Below, in pieces: positions 44,243 to 51,619 of a DNA stretch of 64,000 nucleotides (within the stretch, counting starts at the first letter, position 1; every line of letters starts with the position of its first letter). The stretch lies in assembly GCF_001507645.1 (NCBI RefSeq), contig NZ_CP013909.1:3472001-3536000 (forward strand), in the 5' to 3' direction. The translations under genes were made by a program, and so were the position numbers. Source of the stretch: Hymenobacter sedentarius (GTDB lineage: Bacteria; Bacteroidota; Bacteroidia; Cytophagales; Hymenobacteraceae). The notes beneath the pieces were generated by a model. That model searched no databases. It was not told the DNA's origin and was given only the letters and a program-made list of their open reading frames with translations.

Positions 44243-45400
44243 ATGAAGAAGACTTTTTTGACGTTTGCCGCGGCCACCGTGCTGGCAGCTGGTTTGCCTA
44301 CGCTTGCGTCGGCCCAAAATTCGGCAGTGACCAATGCCATCCTGAACCAGCGCACCGGCCTGCTCGACAAAGCCCGCGCTGATATCGATAAGGCCATTGT
44401 GAATGAAAAGACCAGCACCAAAGCCAAAACCTGGTTTACGCGCGGTGAAATTTACCAGGCTATGATGGAAAGCCCCATCTACAGCAAGCAGCTTCAACCT
44501 GGTGAGGGCCTGCAGAAGGCTTATGAGTCGTATGCCAAAACCATCGAGCTGGACACCAAAACCGGTGAATTTGGCAAGCAGGCAGTGACTAGAATGGACA
44601 ATCTGTACGGTCGTGCTTTCAACGACGCCGTGGCGAGTTACAATGCCAAGGAGTACGACAAGGCCATTGCCAACTACAAGCTGGCTTCCCAAATTAAGCC
44701 TCAAGACACGACTGCAGTGCTCTATTCGGCCTATGCGTCGGAAGCCAAGCAGGATTTGGCCGGTGCCAAAGCCAGCTACAACCAGCTGCTGGGCATGAAT
44801 TACAAATCGGTGAACGTGTACGCTCGTTTGCTGCAATTGGCTAAACAGCAAGGTGACAATGCCGAAGCTGCTAAGATTCTTCAGCAGGCCTTGGCGGCTT
44901 ATCCCACCAACAAGGCCTTCATGCTGGAAGACTTGAACATGTCGTTGGCCAGTGGAAAAGGTGAAGATGCGTTAGGCAAAATCAACAAAGCAATTGCCGC
45001 TGACCCAACTAATTCGAACCTTTATGCGGTTCGTGGTTCGATGTACGACCAGCAGAAGAAAACGGACCTGGCCTTGGCTGATTACAAAAAGGCTGTTGAA
45101 TTGGACCCAAATAATTTCGATGCCCAGTTCAATCTTGGCGTCTACAATTATAACCGAGCTGCCGACGCTTACACGAAGGCAAGCAAAATGGACCTAAAAA
45201 CCTATCAGACGTCGGGTAAGAAATATGAGGCTGAGGGCAAGAAGTATTTCGAAGCTTCGGTGCCGTACTTTGAAAAGGCTTTGCAGTTGCAGCCCAATGA
45301 CCGTAACACGCTCTCATCGTTGCAGAAAGTGTACTTCCGCTTAGGTCGTACTGCTGACTCTGAGCGACTCAATGCGAAACTGAAGTCGCTGGGAAAATAA
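44243..45400 (+). CDS. Periplasmic tetratricopeptide-repeat protein
   Basis: A 385-residue protein with a signal peptide (residues 1-24, ending LASAQ). The rest consists of helical TPR units. Good matches to the TPR pattern are around 130-165 (AKEYDKAIANYKLASQIKP), 240-300 (YDQQKKTDLALADYKKAVEL then DPNN) and 330-360. TPR proteins act as scaffolds for protein complexes; the partner is unknown. It follows gyrA by 195 bp and ends at a terminator. Confidence 0.82.
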   Translation: MKKTFLTFAAATVLAAGLPTLASAQNSAVTNAILNQRTGLLDKARADIDKAIVNEKTSTKAKTWFTRGEIYQAMMESPIYSKQLQPGEGLQKAYESYAKTIELDTKTGEFGKQAVTRMDNLYGRAFNDAVASYNAKEYDKAIANYKLASQIKPQDTTAVLYSAYASEAKQDLAGAKASYNQLLGMNYKSVNVYARLLQLAKQQGDNAEAAKILQQALAAYPTNKAFMLEDLNMSLASGKGEDALGKINKAIAADPTNSNLYAVRGSMYDQQKKTDLALADYKKAVELDPNNFDAQFNLGVYNYNRAADAYTKASKMDLKTYQTSGKKYEAEGKKYFEASVPYFEKALQLQPNDRNTLSSLQKVYFRLGRTADSERLNAKLKSLGK

Positions 45401-45422
45401 GCTTCTAGTGTTGCAAGAGGAG

Positions 45423-45454
45423 GGCCCGTCCACATTGTGGATGGGCCTTTTTTT
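45423..45454 (+). terminator. Intrinsic terminator
   Basis: Arms 45423-45433 and 45437-45447 pair over 11 bp with one G:U pair and a 3-nt loop, followed by seven T. It ends the TPR transcript and marks the edge of the AT-rich island. Confidence 0.88.
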
Positions 45455-45763
45455 GTTTGGGTACCATGATTTGAGAAAACATACTTAACATAATATAAAT
45501 TATAAGACAAATAGTGGTGTTATTTATCAAGGTACTTTATCTAGTGGAAAGCTTACGACTCAGATGATTTAAGGCGTCTATTCGATGTTAACCATACTGT
45601 AGATTAAGTAAACTGTGAACCAGCTTTAAGAAATTGTTGAGTAAGTATTTTAGCAAGGCGAGTTTTGGTATTGTCATGCAAACGAGTTTTTGTAAGCTAT
45701 ATGTTTGCTACCCTTTTTTTATGGCGGAGTTTTTAACGTTTGAGTTGTTAAGTCCAATATTAT

Positions 45764-45793
45764 ATGTTTGGTGAATAAATGTTTGGTGAATAA
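45764..45793 (+). repeat. 15-bp perfect tandem duplication
   Basis: The unit ATGTTTGGTGAATAA occurs twice without a gap (45764-45778 and 45779-45793). It looks like recent replication slippage in non-coding DNA. Confidence 0.85.
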
Positions 45794-46025
45794 AAGCTGC
45801 TTCTTATAAAGATGTTTGATGTCTAGTTATTGGTGTCCATCTCAAAAATACGCTTCATTATTAGTTGCTATTAATTATTAATTGCTATTATATGATTACA
45901 TCACTGGGCAATAATCTTGGGCTATGCTAAAACCTTGTATGTCTTGCAAGATTTCTTTTCAGATGATACAAAAAAGTACAAATCGTTAGAATTTTTTATA
46001 CTTTTGTATACTGTTATGGAAAGTA

Positions 46026-46226
46026 ATGGTTTTAGCGTTTTATGCTCCTACCCTATTATTGGACATTGAGCAATGCATTTTGAAAACTCAAGCTTTATTA
46101 CTAAAGAAACTTAAAAACTATAGTTGCTTAAGTTTAGAAATGAAACTTAAACATATCAGTACAAAACCAAGTATTTACCTAGTGCCTTATAATTCCCTCC
46201 AATTGCTGACAGAGCCACATACATAA
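46026..46226 (+). CDS. Doubtful small ORF in the AT-rich island
   Basis: Sixty-six codons starting with ATG 20 bp after a TACTTTTG box (45999-46006). The peptide has a hydrophobic start and a basic middle, with no recognisable family. Composition is AT-rich like its surroundings, so it may be chance. Confidence 0.2.
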   Translation: MVLAFYAPTLLLDIEQCILKTQALLLKKLKNYSCLSLEMKLKHISTKPSIYLVPYNSLQLLTEPHT

Positions 46227-46283
46227 ATACCACACATAGAGTATAATAAAGTATAAAATAGCCCCACATTTAAAACTTTTTTA

Positions 46284-46291
46284 TACTTTTG
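46284..46291 (+). promoter_or_regulatory. Candidate -7 promoter element for the island gene
   Basis: TACTTTTG within TTTTTTATACTTTTG; the same 15 bases occur at 45992-46006. It lies 73 bp before the ATG at 46365. No TTG is found at the normal distance. Confidence 0.5.
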
Positions 46292-46364
46292 AAATTTAAC
46301 CCTATCCTAATCTCAACCTTAACGTTATACTTGCAAACCCTAACAAGACCCAAGACGAATACTG

Positions 46365-47390
46365 ATGCCAAAACTTATAGACTACCCAAGAACTACATAT
46401 GCTGGGGCCTGGGAACTAGCGGAGGTAACGGACGATACTGGCGGAAAATGTGCTATCGAAACTGCAGCACGTAAGCTAAACCGTAAAGTAAGTGGCTCAT
46501 TCAAAGCAATAATCGGCTCAGCAGTGAAGTTTGGGCTGTTGACAAGCAAACGGGACTTGCTTACTACAACAACGCTATTTAAGCGAATTAAGCATGCTTA
46601 CGATAAACAGGAAGAACTCCTTTTTCACCGGGAGGCATTCCTAACACCGCCACTGTTCACTCAATTGTGCAGGAAATTTCGCTCCAGGGAGCTTCCTATT
46701 CAAATGCTTGACGTAATGCTCATCCGCGAGTTTGGCGTCGAAGAAATCAATGCTCAAGGAGTTGCAAAGGCCTTCGTTGAAGGCTGTAGAATGGTGGGCC
46801 TACTGGATGAGCGGAATATGATTGCTGATATAGACGCACTTGCAGCCCAACAGGCTCCACGACGTGAGCTAGCCAGCCCTCAACCAATCGCCAATACCTT
46901 CAGGGGCGAGCACCATCCCCAAAACGAAAGCTTTGCTTCCCCGCAACCTGAAACGGGAGAAAATTATTATGCCCAGGGTGAGCCTTTTTTTGATGACGAA
47001 TTCGAGTCTGTAAAGCCCTTAGCAGATATAACACCAACGGTCCGACCAGCAGTTACTGCCGCCCAAAAACCTGGAGGCCCAGATGCTATTGCCAATTTAT
47101 TTGGTTTTGCTGGTACTTCTCACCCGGCACGCCCCACGGAGTCGTTACCAGCGGCAACCACCCGAGCAGCGTCTGAGGACATGAGCATGCCCATAATGCA
47201 GCCGCCAGTTCAACTAGCACCGAATCGAGTGGCGCCAATCCCTGTGCAAAGTGCTCAAGGAGCCAGTAGTGGTTACCAAATTCAGGTCAGCGGCCCTGGC
47301 GTCAACACGACGCTATCAATCAGTGAGGAAGAAGATATTACCATTGCCATCGCACTTCTGGAGAAAATCAGAAGACAATTGAAGACTTGA
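46365..47390 (+). CDS. Unrecognised protein of the AT-rich island, two helical modules and a disordered linker
   Basis: A 341-residue protein. Residues about 1-75 and 85-155 look like two winged-helix-type units: AARKLNRKVSGSFKAIIGSA then VKFGLL, and GVAKAFVEGCRMVGLLDE. Residues about 165-290 are Pro/Ala/Gln-rich and disordered. The last 45 residues (YQIQVSGPGVNTTLSISEEE, DITIAIALLEKIRRQL) form a short folded tail. The layout loosely recalls DUF5343-type proteins, a weak impression only. Base composition and codon use differ from neighbours, which suggests transfer. A hairpin terminator follows. I assign no function. Confidence 0.6.
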   Translation: MPKLIDYPRTTYAGAWELAEVTDDTGGKCAIETAARKLNRKVSGSFKAIIGSAVKFGLLTSKRDLLTTTTLFKRIKHAYDKQEELLFHREAFLTPPLFTQLCRKFRSRELPIQMLDVMLIREFGVEEINAQGVAKAFVEGCRMVGLLDERNMIADIDALAAQQAPRRELASPQPIANTFRGEHHPQNESFASPQPETGENYYAQGEPFFDDEFESVKPLADITPTVRPAVTAAQKPGGPDAIANLFGFAGTSHPARPTESLPAATTRAASEDMSMPIMQPPVQLAPNRVAPIPVQSAQGASSGYQIQVSGPGVNTTLSISEEEDITIAIALLEKIRRQLKT

Positions 47391-47412
47391 TAACGTCAGT
47401 ACAGAGGTTTAA

Positions 47413-47462
47413 CAAAACGGCGGATACAAACTCTATAAACAGAGTATGTATCCGCCGTTTTG
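47413..47462. terminator. Bidirectional hairpin terminator
   Basis: Arms 47413-47428 and 47447-47462 form a 16-bp perfect stem with A/T-rich ends and a second small stem in the loop. It separates the island gene from the convergent end of the histidine operon. Confidence 0.85.
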
Positions 47463-47478
47463 TTTTCGTCTTGATTGC

Positions 47479-48147
47479 TTAACCTTCGGTAAGGTGGCGG
47501 GTGTTTGGCAAACGATGCCTTTCCTGTAACACACTAATGACTTCCGCCATCGGCACACCCGAAGCAACTAGCAACACCAATAAGTGATACAGTAAATCTG
47601 CCACTTCGCCAGGAAGAGTTTCACGGCTGCCGCCTACAGCATCAATAACCGTTTCTACAGCCTCCTCTCCTACTTTTTGCGCGATTTTAGCAATTCCCTT
47701 GTTAAAAAGTGACACCGTATAAGAAGTGGGTGCACGCTCAGGAAACTCACGGCGTTCCACAATTAGCCGTTCCAGGCCTGCTAGAAAGCCAATGGGAGCT
47801 GCTGGCGCCAGCGTTTGCTCAGGCTGCTCAAAGCAGCTCACCGTGCCTCTGTGGCAGGTCGGGCCGGCGGGGATAGCCCGAATAAGCACCGTATCAGCGT
47901 CGCAGTCGACGTGCAGGCTGACAACGGTAAGGAAGTTGCCACTGCTTTCCCCTTTAACCCACAAACGGTTTTTTGAACGGGAGAAAAAAGTTACCCGCCC
48001 GTCCTGCTGCGTTCTAGCCCAAGCTTCCTCGTTCATATAACCGAGCATAAGCACCTGGCCGGTATCAGCATCCTGCACAATGGCGGGCAACAAACCAGTA
48101 GCGGGGTCAAATCGCAAGGTTGCGGGGTGAGAAAATGCAGCACTCAT
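47479..48147 (-). CDS. hisIE: Bifunctional phosphoribosyl-AMP cyclohydrolase / phosphoribosyl-ATP diphosphatase
   Basis: A 222-residue protein. The HisI domain is at about 1-115, with VDCDADTVLIRAIPAGPTCH and VSCF supplying zinc and metal ligands. The HisE domain is at about 120-210, with KGIAKIAQKVGEEAVETVID. HisE removes pyrophosphate from PR-ATP and HisI opens the adenine ring of PR-AMP, steps 2 and 3 of the pathway. It is the last gene of the his operon, 74 bp after hisF. Confidence 0.96.
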   Translation of the reverse strand: MSAAFSHPATLRFDPATGLLPAIVQDADTGQVLMLGYMNEEAWARTQQDGRVTFFSRSKNRLWVKGESSGNFLTVVSLHVDCDADTVLIRAIPAGPTCHRGTVSCFEQPEQTLAPAAPIGFLAGLERLIVERREFPERAPTSYTVSLFNKGIAKIAQKVGEEAVETVIDAVGGSRETLPGEVADLLYHLLVLLVASGVPMAEVISVLQERHRLPNTRHLTEG

Positions 48148-48221
48148 GAGGTAAAGTAAAAAGAGGCGAGAAGGCGGAATTTAGCTCAACGGAAACCACC
48201 ACTAATGCACAAATGTGAAGA

Positions 48222-48977
48222 CTAAAGCCGAACCAGAATGCCTGCGCTGTGGAGATAATGCTTCAGCGCAGGCAAGGCGGTTTCGTTAAAATGGAAAATG
48301 CTAGCGGCCAGAGCCGCGTCGGCACCGCCCGCATTGAAAACATCGGTGAAATCGGATGGCTGACCAGCTCCACCGGAGGCAATAACCGGGACGGGCACGG
48401 CATTACTAACCGCCCGGGTCAGGTCGAGTGCATACCCGGATTTCGTACCATCGTGGCTCATGGAAGTGAGCAACAGTTCGCCGGCACCCAAATCTGCGGC
48501 TTCGCGGCACCACGCCACGGCTTCGCGGCCAGTGGCCACCGTACCGGCGCGTGTCATTACCTGCCACTCTCCGTTCACCAACCGGGCATCCACCGCCACT
48601 ACCACACACTGGGAGCCAAACCGACGGGCCAGGTCCGCAATAAATTCCGGCCGGGCCAAGGCCGCCGAATTGATGGAAACCTTATCGGCACCGCTCAGCA
48701 GCAAGGCTTCTACATCGCCGACGCTGCCTATTCCACCTCCTACGGTGAATGGGATATCGAGCACCCGTGCCACGTCGCGAACCAGCTCCGTAAGCGGCTT
48801 ACGGCGTTGGTTCGTGGCCGTGATATCAAGGAACACCAGCTCATCGGCCCCCTCACGGGCGTACCGGGCAGCCAATGCCACCGGGTCGCCGGCATCGCGC
48901 AGTCCCTCAAACTGGATGCCCTTTACGGTGCGGCCATCACGGACATCGAGGCAAGGGATAAGTCTTTTCTTGACCAC
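48222..48977 (-). CDS. hisF: Imidazole glycerol phosphate synthase, cyclase subunit
   Basis: A 251-residue (beta/alpha)8 barrel. The catalytic aspartates are in RLIPCLDVRDGRTVKG (Asp11) and CVVVAVDARLVNG, and phosphate-binding loops are in VGGGIGSV and IASGGAGQPSDF. It joins ammonia from HisH to PRFAR, giving IGP and AICAR. It lies in the operon between hisA and hisIE. Confidence 0.97.
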   Translation of the reverse strand: MVKKRLIPCLDVRDGRTVKGIQFEGLRDAGDPVALAARYAREGADELVFLDITATNQRRKPLTELVRDVARVLDIPFTVGGGIGSVGDVEALLLSGADKVSINSAALARPEFIADLARRFGSQCVVVAVDARLVNGEWQVMTRAGTVATGREAVAWCREAADLGAGELLLTSMSHDGTKSGYALDLTRAVSNAVPVPVIASGGAGQPSDFTDVFNAGGADAALAASIFHFNETALPALKHYLHSAGILVRL

Positions 48978-49045
48978 GGATTTAAGGTTTAATGAGAATG
49001 AATTGCGTGGCCGAAAAATTGAGCTGACGGCCGTTACGGGTGATG

Positions 49046-49762
49046 CTATAAGAACGGCTGCAAATCCGGTAAGGAAATGGTCCCTTCGTACAAGGCCTTG
49101 CCGATAATGGCTCCGTGCATGCCGGCCTCACTAAGGGCTTCTAAATCGGGAACGGTGGTTACACCGCCACTGGCAATGAAGCGCGCATCCGGATACTGCT
49201 GCACCAATGTCTTATAAGTAGCCAACGATGGCCCTTGCAGCAGGCCGTCTTTGCTGACATCGGTGCAAATGAACGTGCTGCCCCCCGCCGCCAGGTACGA
49301 CTCAATGAAGGCTGCCAAGGTCCAGGGGCTTTGATCAGCCCAGGCGTTTATCATAATATGCTCGCCCTTAAAATCAGCGCCCAGAAAGATTTTATCCGCT
49401 CCATAAAGTTCCAGCCAACCTTCTACTGCGGCCTGCTCGCGCACAGCCAAGCTGCCGGCAGTGATATGAGAAGCTCCAGCATCAAAAACCTGAGTAAGGG
49501 ATGCGTGGGTCTGAATTCCGCCGCCAGCGTCTATATCCAAAGACGTATGCCGGGCAATGGCCTCCAGCACGGCAAGGTTTACGGGATGACCAGCACGGGC
49601 GCCGTCCAGGTCTACCAGATGCAGCCGGCGCACACCAGCATCAGCGAAACGCTGGGCCACGGCCACAGGGTCGGAATCGTAGGTGGTTTGGCGGGCAAAG
49701 TCTCCGGCGCTGAGGCGGACGCACTGACCGTTTAGCAGGTCGATGGCGGGAATAATTTCCAC
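49046..49762 (-). CDS. hisA: ProFAR isomerase
   Basis: A 238-residue (beta/alpha)8 barrel related to HisF. It starts MEIIPAIDLLNGQCVRL with the first catalytic Asp. The second Asp is in TDVSKDGLLQGPSL, and the phosphate sites are in DAGGGIQTH and ASGGVTTV. It isomerises ProFAR to PRFAR. It follows hisH by 35 bp. Length is normal. Confidence 0.96.
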   Translation of the reverse strand: MEIIPAIDLLNGQCVRLSAGDFARQTTYDSDPVAVAQRFADAGVRRLHLVDLDGARAGHPVNLAVLEAIARHTSLDIDAGGGIQTHASLTQVFDAGASHITAGSLAVREQAAVEGWLELYGADKIFLGADFKGEHIMINAWADQSPWTLAAFIESYLAAGGSTFICTDVSKDGLLQGPSLATYKTLVQQYPDARFIASGGVTTVPDLEALSEAGMHGAIIGKALYEGTISLPDLQPFL

Positions 49763-49797
49763 GGGATACTATTGTGAATTGAGCTGAAGGGATGAAA

Positions 49798-50385
49798 CTA
49801 TAGGTCCAGGAAGTTGGCCAGGATGCGGGTACCGACGGCGCCGCTCTTTTCGGTGTGAAACTGCACTCCGTGAAAGTTGCCGTGTTGTACCGCCGCGCTA
49901 AAAGGTGCGGGATGCGCCGATTGAGCCGTGGTATACGCCCCAACCGGGGCGTAATAACTGTGCACAAAGTAAACGTGGTCGGCATCGGTGAGGCCCGCAA
50001 AAAGCGGCCCCTGCAAAGCCTGGAGATTATTCCAGCCCATGTGGGGCACTTTATGCGTGGCATCCGACACGAAGCGTTGCACCGTGAAGGGCAACAGACC
50101 CAGCATGGGCGTGTCGTTTTCTTCGCTGTGCTGGCCCAGTAGCTGCATGCCTAAGCAAATACCTAAAAAGGGCTGTGTGAGAGTAGGCAGCACTTTATCG
50201 AGCCCAGCGGCCCGCAGGGCTTCCATCGCGGAAGAGGCCTCGCCTTCGCCCGGGAAAAGCACTTTATCGGCCTTTCGCAAAACCTCAGGGTCGGAAGTGA
50301 GCGTGGGCTGGGCTCCCAGACGCTCCAATGCAAACAGCACGGACTGCACGTTTCCTCCCTTGTAATCTACAACTGCAATTTCCAT
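49798..50385 (-). CDS. hisH: Imidazole glycerol phosphate synthase, glutamine amidotransferase subunit
   Basis: A 195-residue class I amidotransferase. The oxyanion/P-loop is KVLFPGEGEASSAM, the nucleophile Cys is in FLGICLGMQLLGQHSE, and the His-Glu pair is in GVQFHTEKSG. It supplies ammonia from glutamine to HisF. The ATG at 50385 begins MEIAVVDYKGGNVQSV; the frame upstream to 50448 is AT-rich and unrelated. Confidence 0.96.
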   Translation of the reverse strand: MEIAVVDYKGGNVQSVLFALERLGAQPTLTSDPEVLRKADKVLFPGEGEASSAMEALRAAGLDKVLPTLTQPFLGICLGMQLLGQHSEENDTPMLGLLPFTVQRFVSDATHKVPHMGWNNLQALQGPLFAGLTDADHVYFVHSYYAPVGAYTTAQSAHPAPFSAAVQHGNFHGVQFHTEKSGAVGTRILANFLDL

Positions 50386-50461
50386 GAATCTGTTTTTTAA
50401 TCCATTTGTGCAATAAGTAGAGAAAGTCATTATTACACATATGTACAAAGCATATTGTAAT

Positions 50462-51562
50462 CTACAGTATGCCCTTGGTGCTGGGAATTGCGGCCGACTC
50501 GTCCCGCTGTAAAGCCATTTTTATCGCCTTGGCAACGGCTTTGAAAATGGCTTCAATCTTGTGATGCTCGTTGTCGCCAGTGCAGGAGATGTTCAGCGTA
50601 GCCCGGGAATTGTCGGTAAAGGACTTGAAGAAGTGGAAGAACAGCTCCGTGGGCAGATCGCCCACCCGCTCGCGGCGGAATTCAGCATTCCAGACAAGCC
50701 AGGGCCGGCCCGAGAAGTCAATGGCTGCTTGAGCTAGCGCCTCATCCATGGGCAGCAGAAAGCCGTAGCGGGCCAGGCCTCGCTTGTCGCCAAGGGCCTG
50801 GGAGAAGGCCGTGCCTAATGCCAGTGCCGTGTCTTCCACGGTGTGGTGCTCATCGATGTGCAAGTCACCCTTTACATTTATGGACAAGTCAACTCCGCTG
50901 TGCCGGCCCAACTGTTCCAGCATGTGGTCGAAAAAGCCCAAGCCGGTGTGTATGCTTGTTTGCCCGGTCCCGTCCAAGTTCAGCCGAACGGAGATTTGGG
51001 TTTCGTTGGTGTTGCGGTCAATGACTGCGATGCGGGCCGGATACCGCAGAAAATGGTAGATAGCATCCCAGCTAGTGGTGGTGAGGGCGGCGCGCTCGTC
51101 GGGCTCCTCTCCTATTAGTATGGCTTGGCTGCCGAGATTAGCGGCAAGCTCCACGTCGGTAAGACGGTCGCCAATGACATAGGAGTTGGCCAGGTCGTAT
51201 TCGTTGGCCGGGTCCAGGTAGCGGCCCATCAGTCCGGTTCCGGGCTTGCGGGTAGGCAGGCCTTCGTGCGGGAAGCTCCGGTCAATGAGTTCGGCAGCGA
51301 AATGAATGCCTTCTCCGGCCAGTATTTCCTGCATGAGCCGGTGGGCGGGCCAAAAGGTGTCTTCCGGAAAACTGTCCGTGCCCAAGCCATCCTGATTCGT
51401 GACGAGCACCAGCTCATACTCGGGCAAGTCGCGGGCGATGCGGGCCAGTGCACTGATGCACCCCGGAAGGAAAGCAAACTTTTCCAGGCTGTCGACCTGC
51501 TGGCTCGGCTGGGGCTCAACGAGGATGGTGCCGTCGCGGTCAATAAAAAGGGCCTTTTTCAA
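50462..51562 (-). CDS. hisB: Bifunctional histidinol-phosphatase / imidazoleglycerol-phosphate dehydratase
   Basis: A protein of about 366 residues. The N-terminal HAD phosphatase ([24 protein letters not shown]) covers about 1-165. The C-terminal dehydratase covers about 175-366, with [32 protein letters not shown] and [13 protein letters not shown] as manganese-binding blocks. It catalyses the seventh and ninth steps of the pathway. The start is taken as TTG 51562, giving [11 protein letters not shown] as in other HisB proteins; a GTG at 51607 would add 15 residues. It follows the hisD-hisC gene. Confidence 0.93.
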   Translation of the reverse strand: MKKALFIDRDGTILVEPQPSQQVDSLEKFAFLPGCISALARIARDLPEYELVLVTNQDGLGTDSFPEDTFWPAHRLMQEILAGEGIHFAAELIDRSFPHEGLPTRKPGTGLMGRYLDPANEYDLANSYVIGDRLTDVELAANLGSQAILIGEEPDERAALTTTSWDAIYHFLRYPARIAVIDRNTNETQISVRLNLDGTGQTSIHTGLGFFDHMLEQLGRHSGVDLSINVKGDLHIDEHHTVEDTALALGTAFSQALGDKRGLARYGFLLPMDEALAQAAIDFSGRPWLVWNAEFRRERVGDLPTELFFHFFKSFTDNSRATLNISCTGDNEHHKIEAIFKAVAKAIKMALQRDESAAIPSTKGIL

Positions 51563-51619
51563 TTCTTTTATTCGTAAACAGTTATCAATACTCTTTAGCT
51601 GCCGCACTTGGCAGTTGGC

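Larger units (their letters stand above)
45455..46364. other. AT-rich intergenic island without a convincing gene
   Basis: About 900 bp with a base composition far more AT-rich than the rest of the window. It contains a 15-bp tandem duplication, repeated TTGCTATTAATTATTAA-like stretches near 45860-45900, two near-identical promoter-like boxes (45992-46006 and 46277-46291) and one doubtful small ORF. This is the composition of recently acquired or non-coding accessory DNA. Confidence 0.6.
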
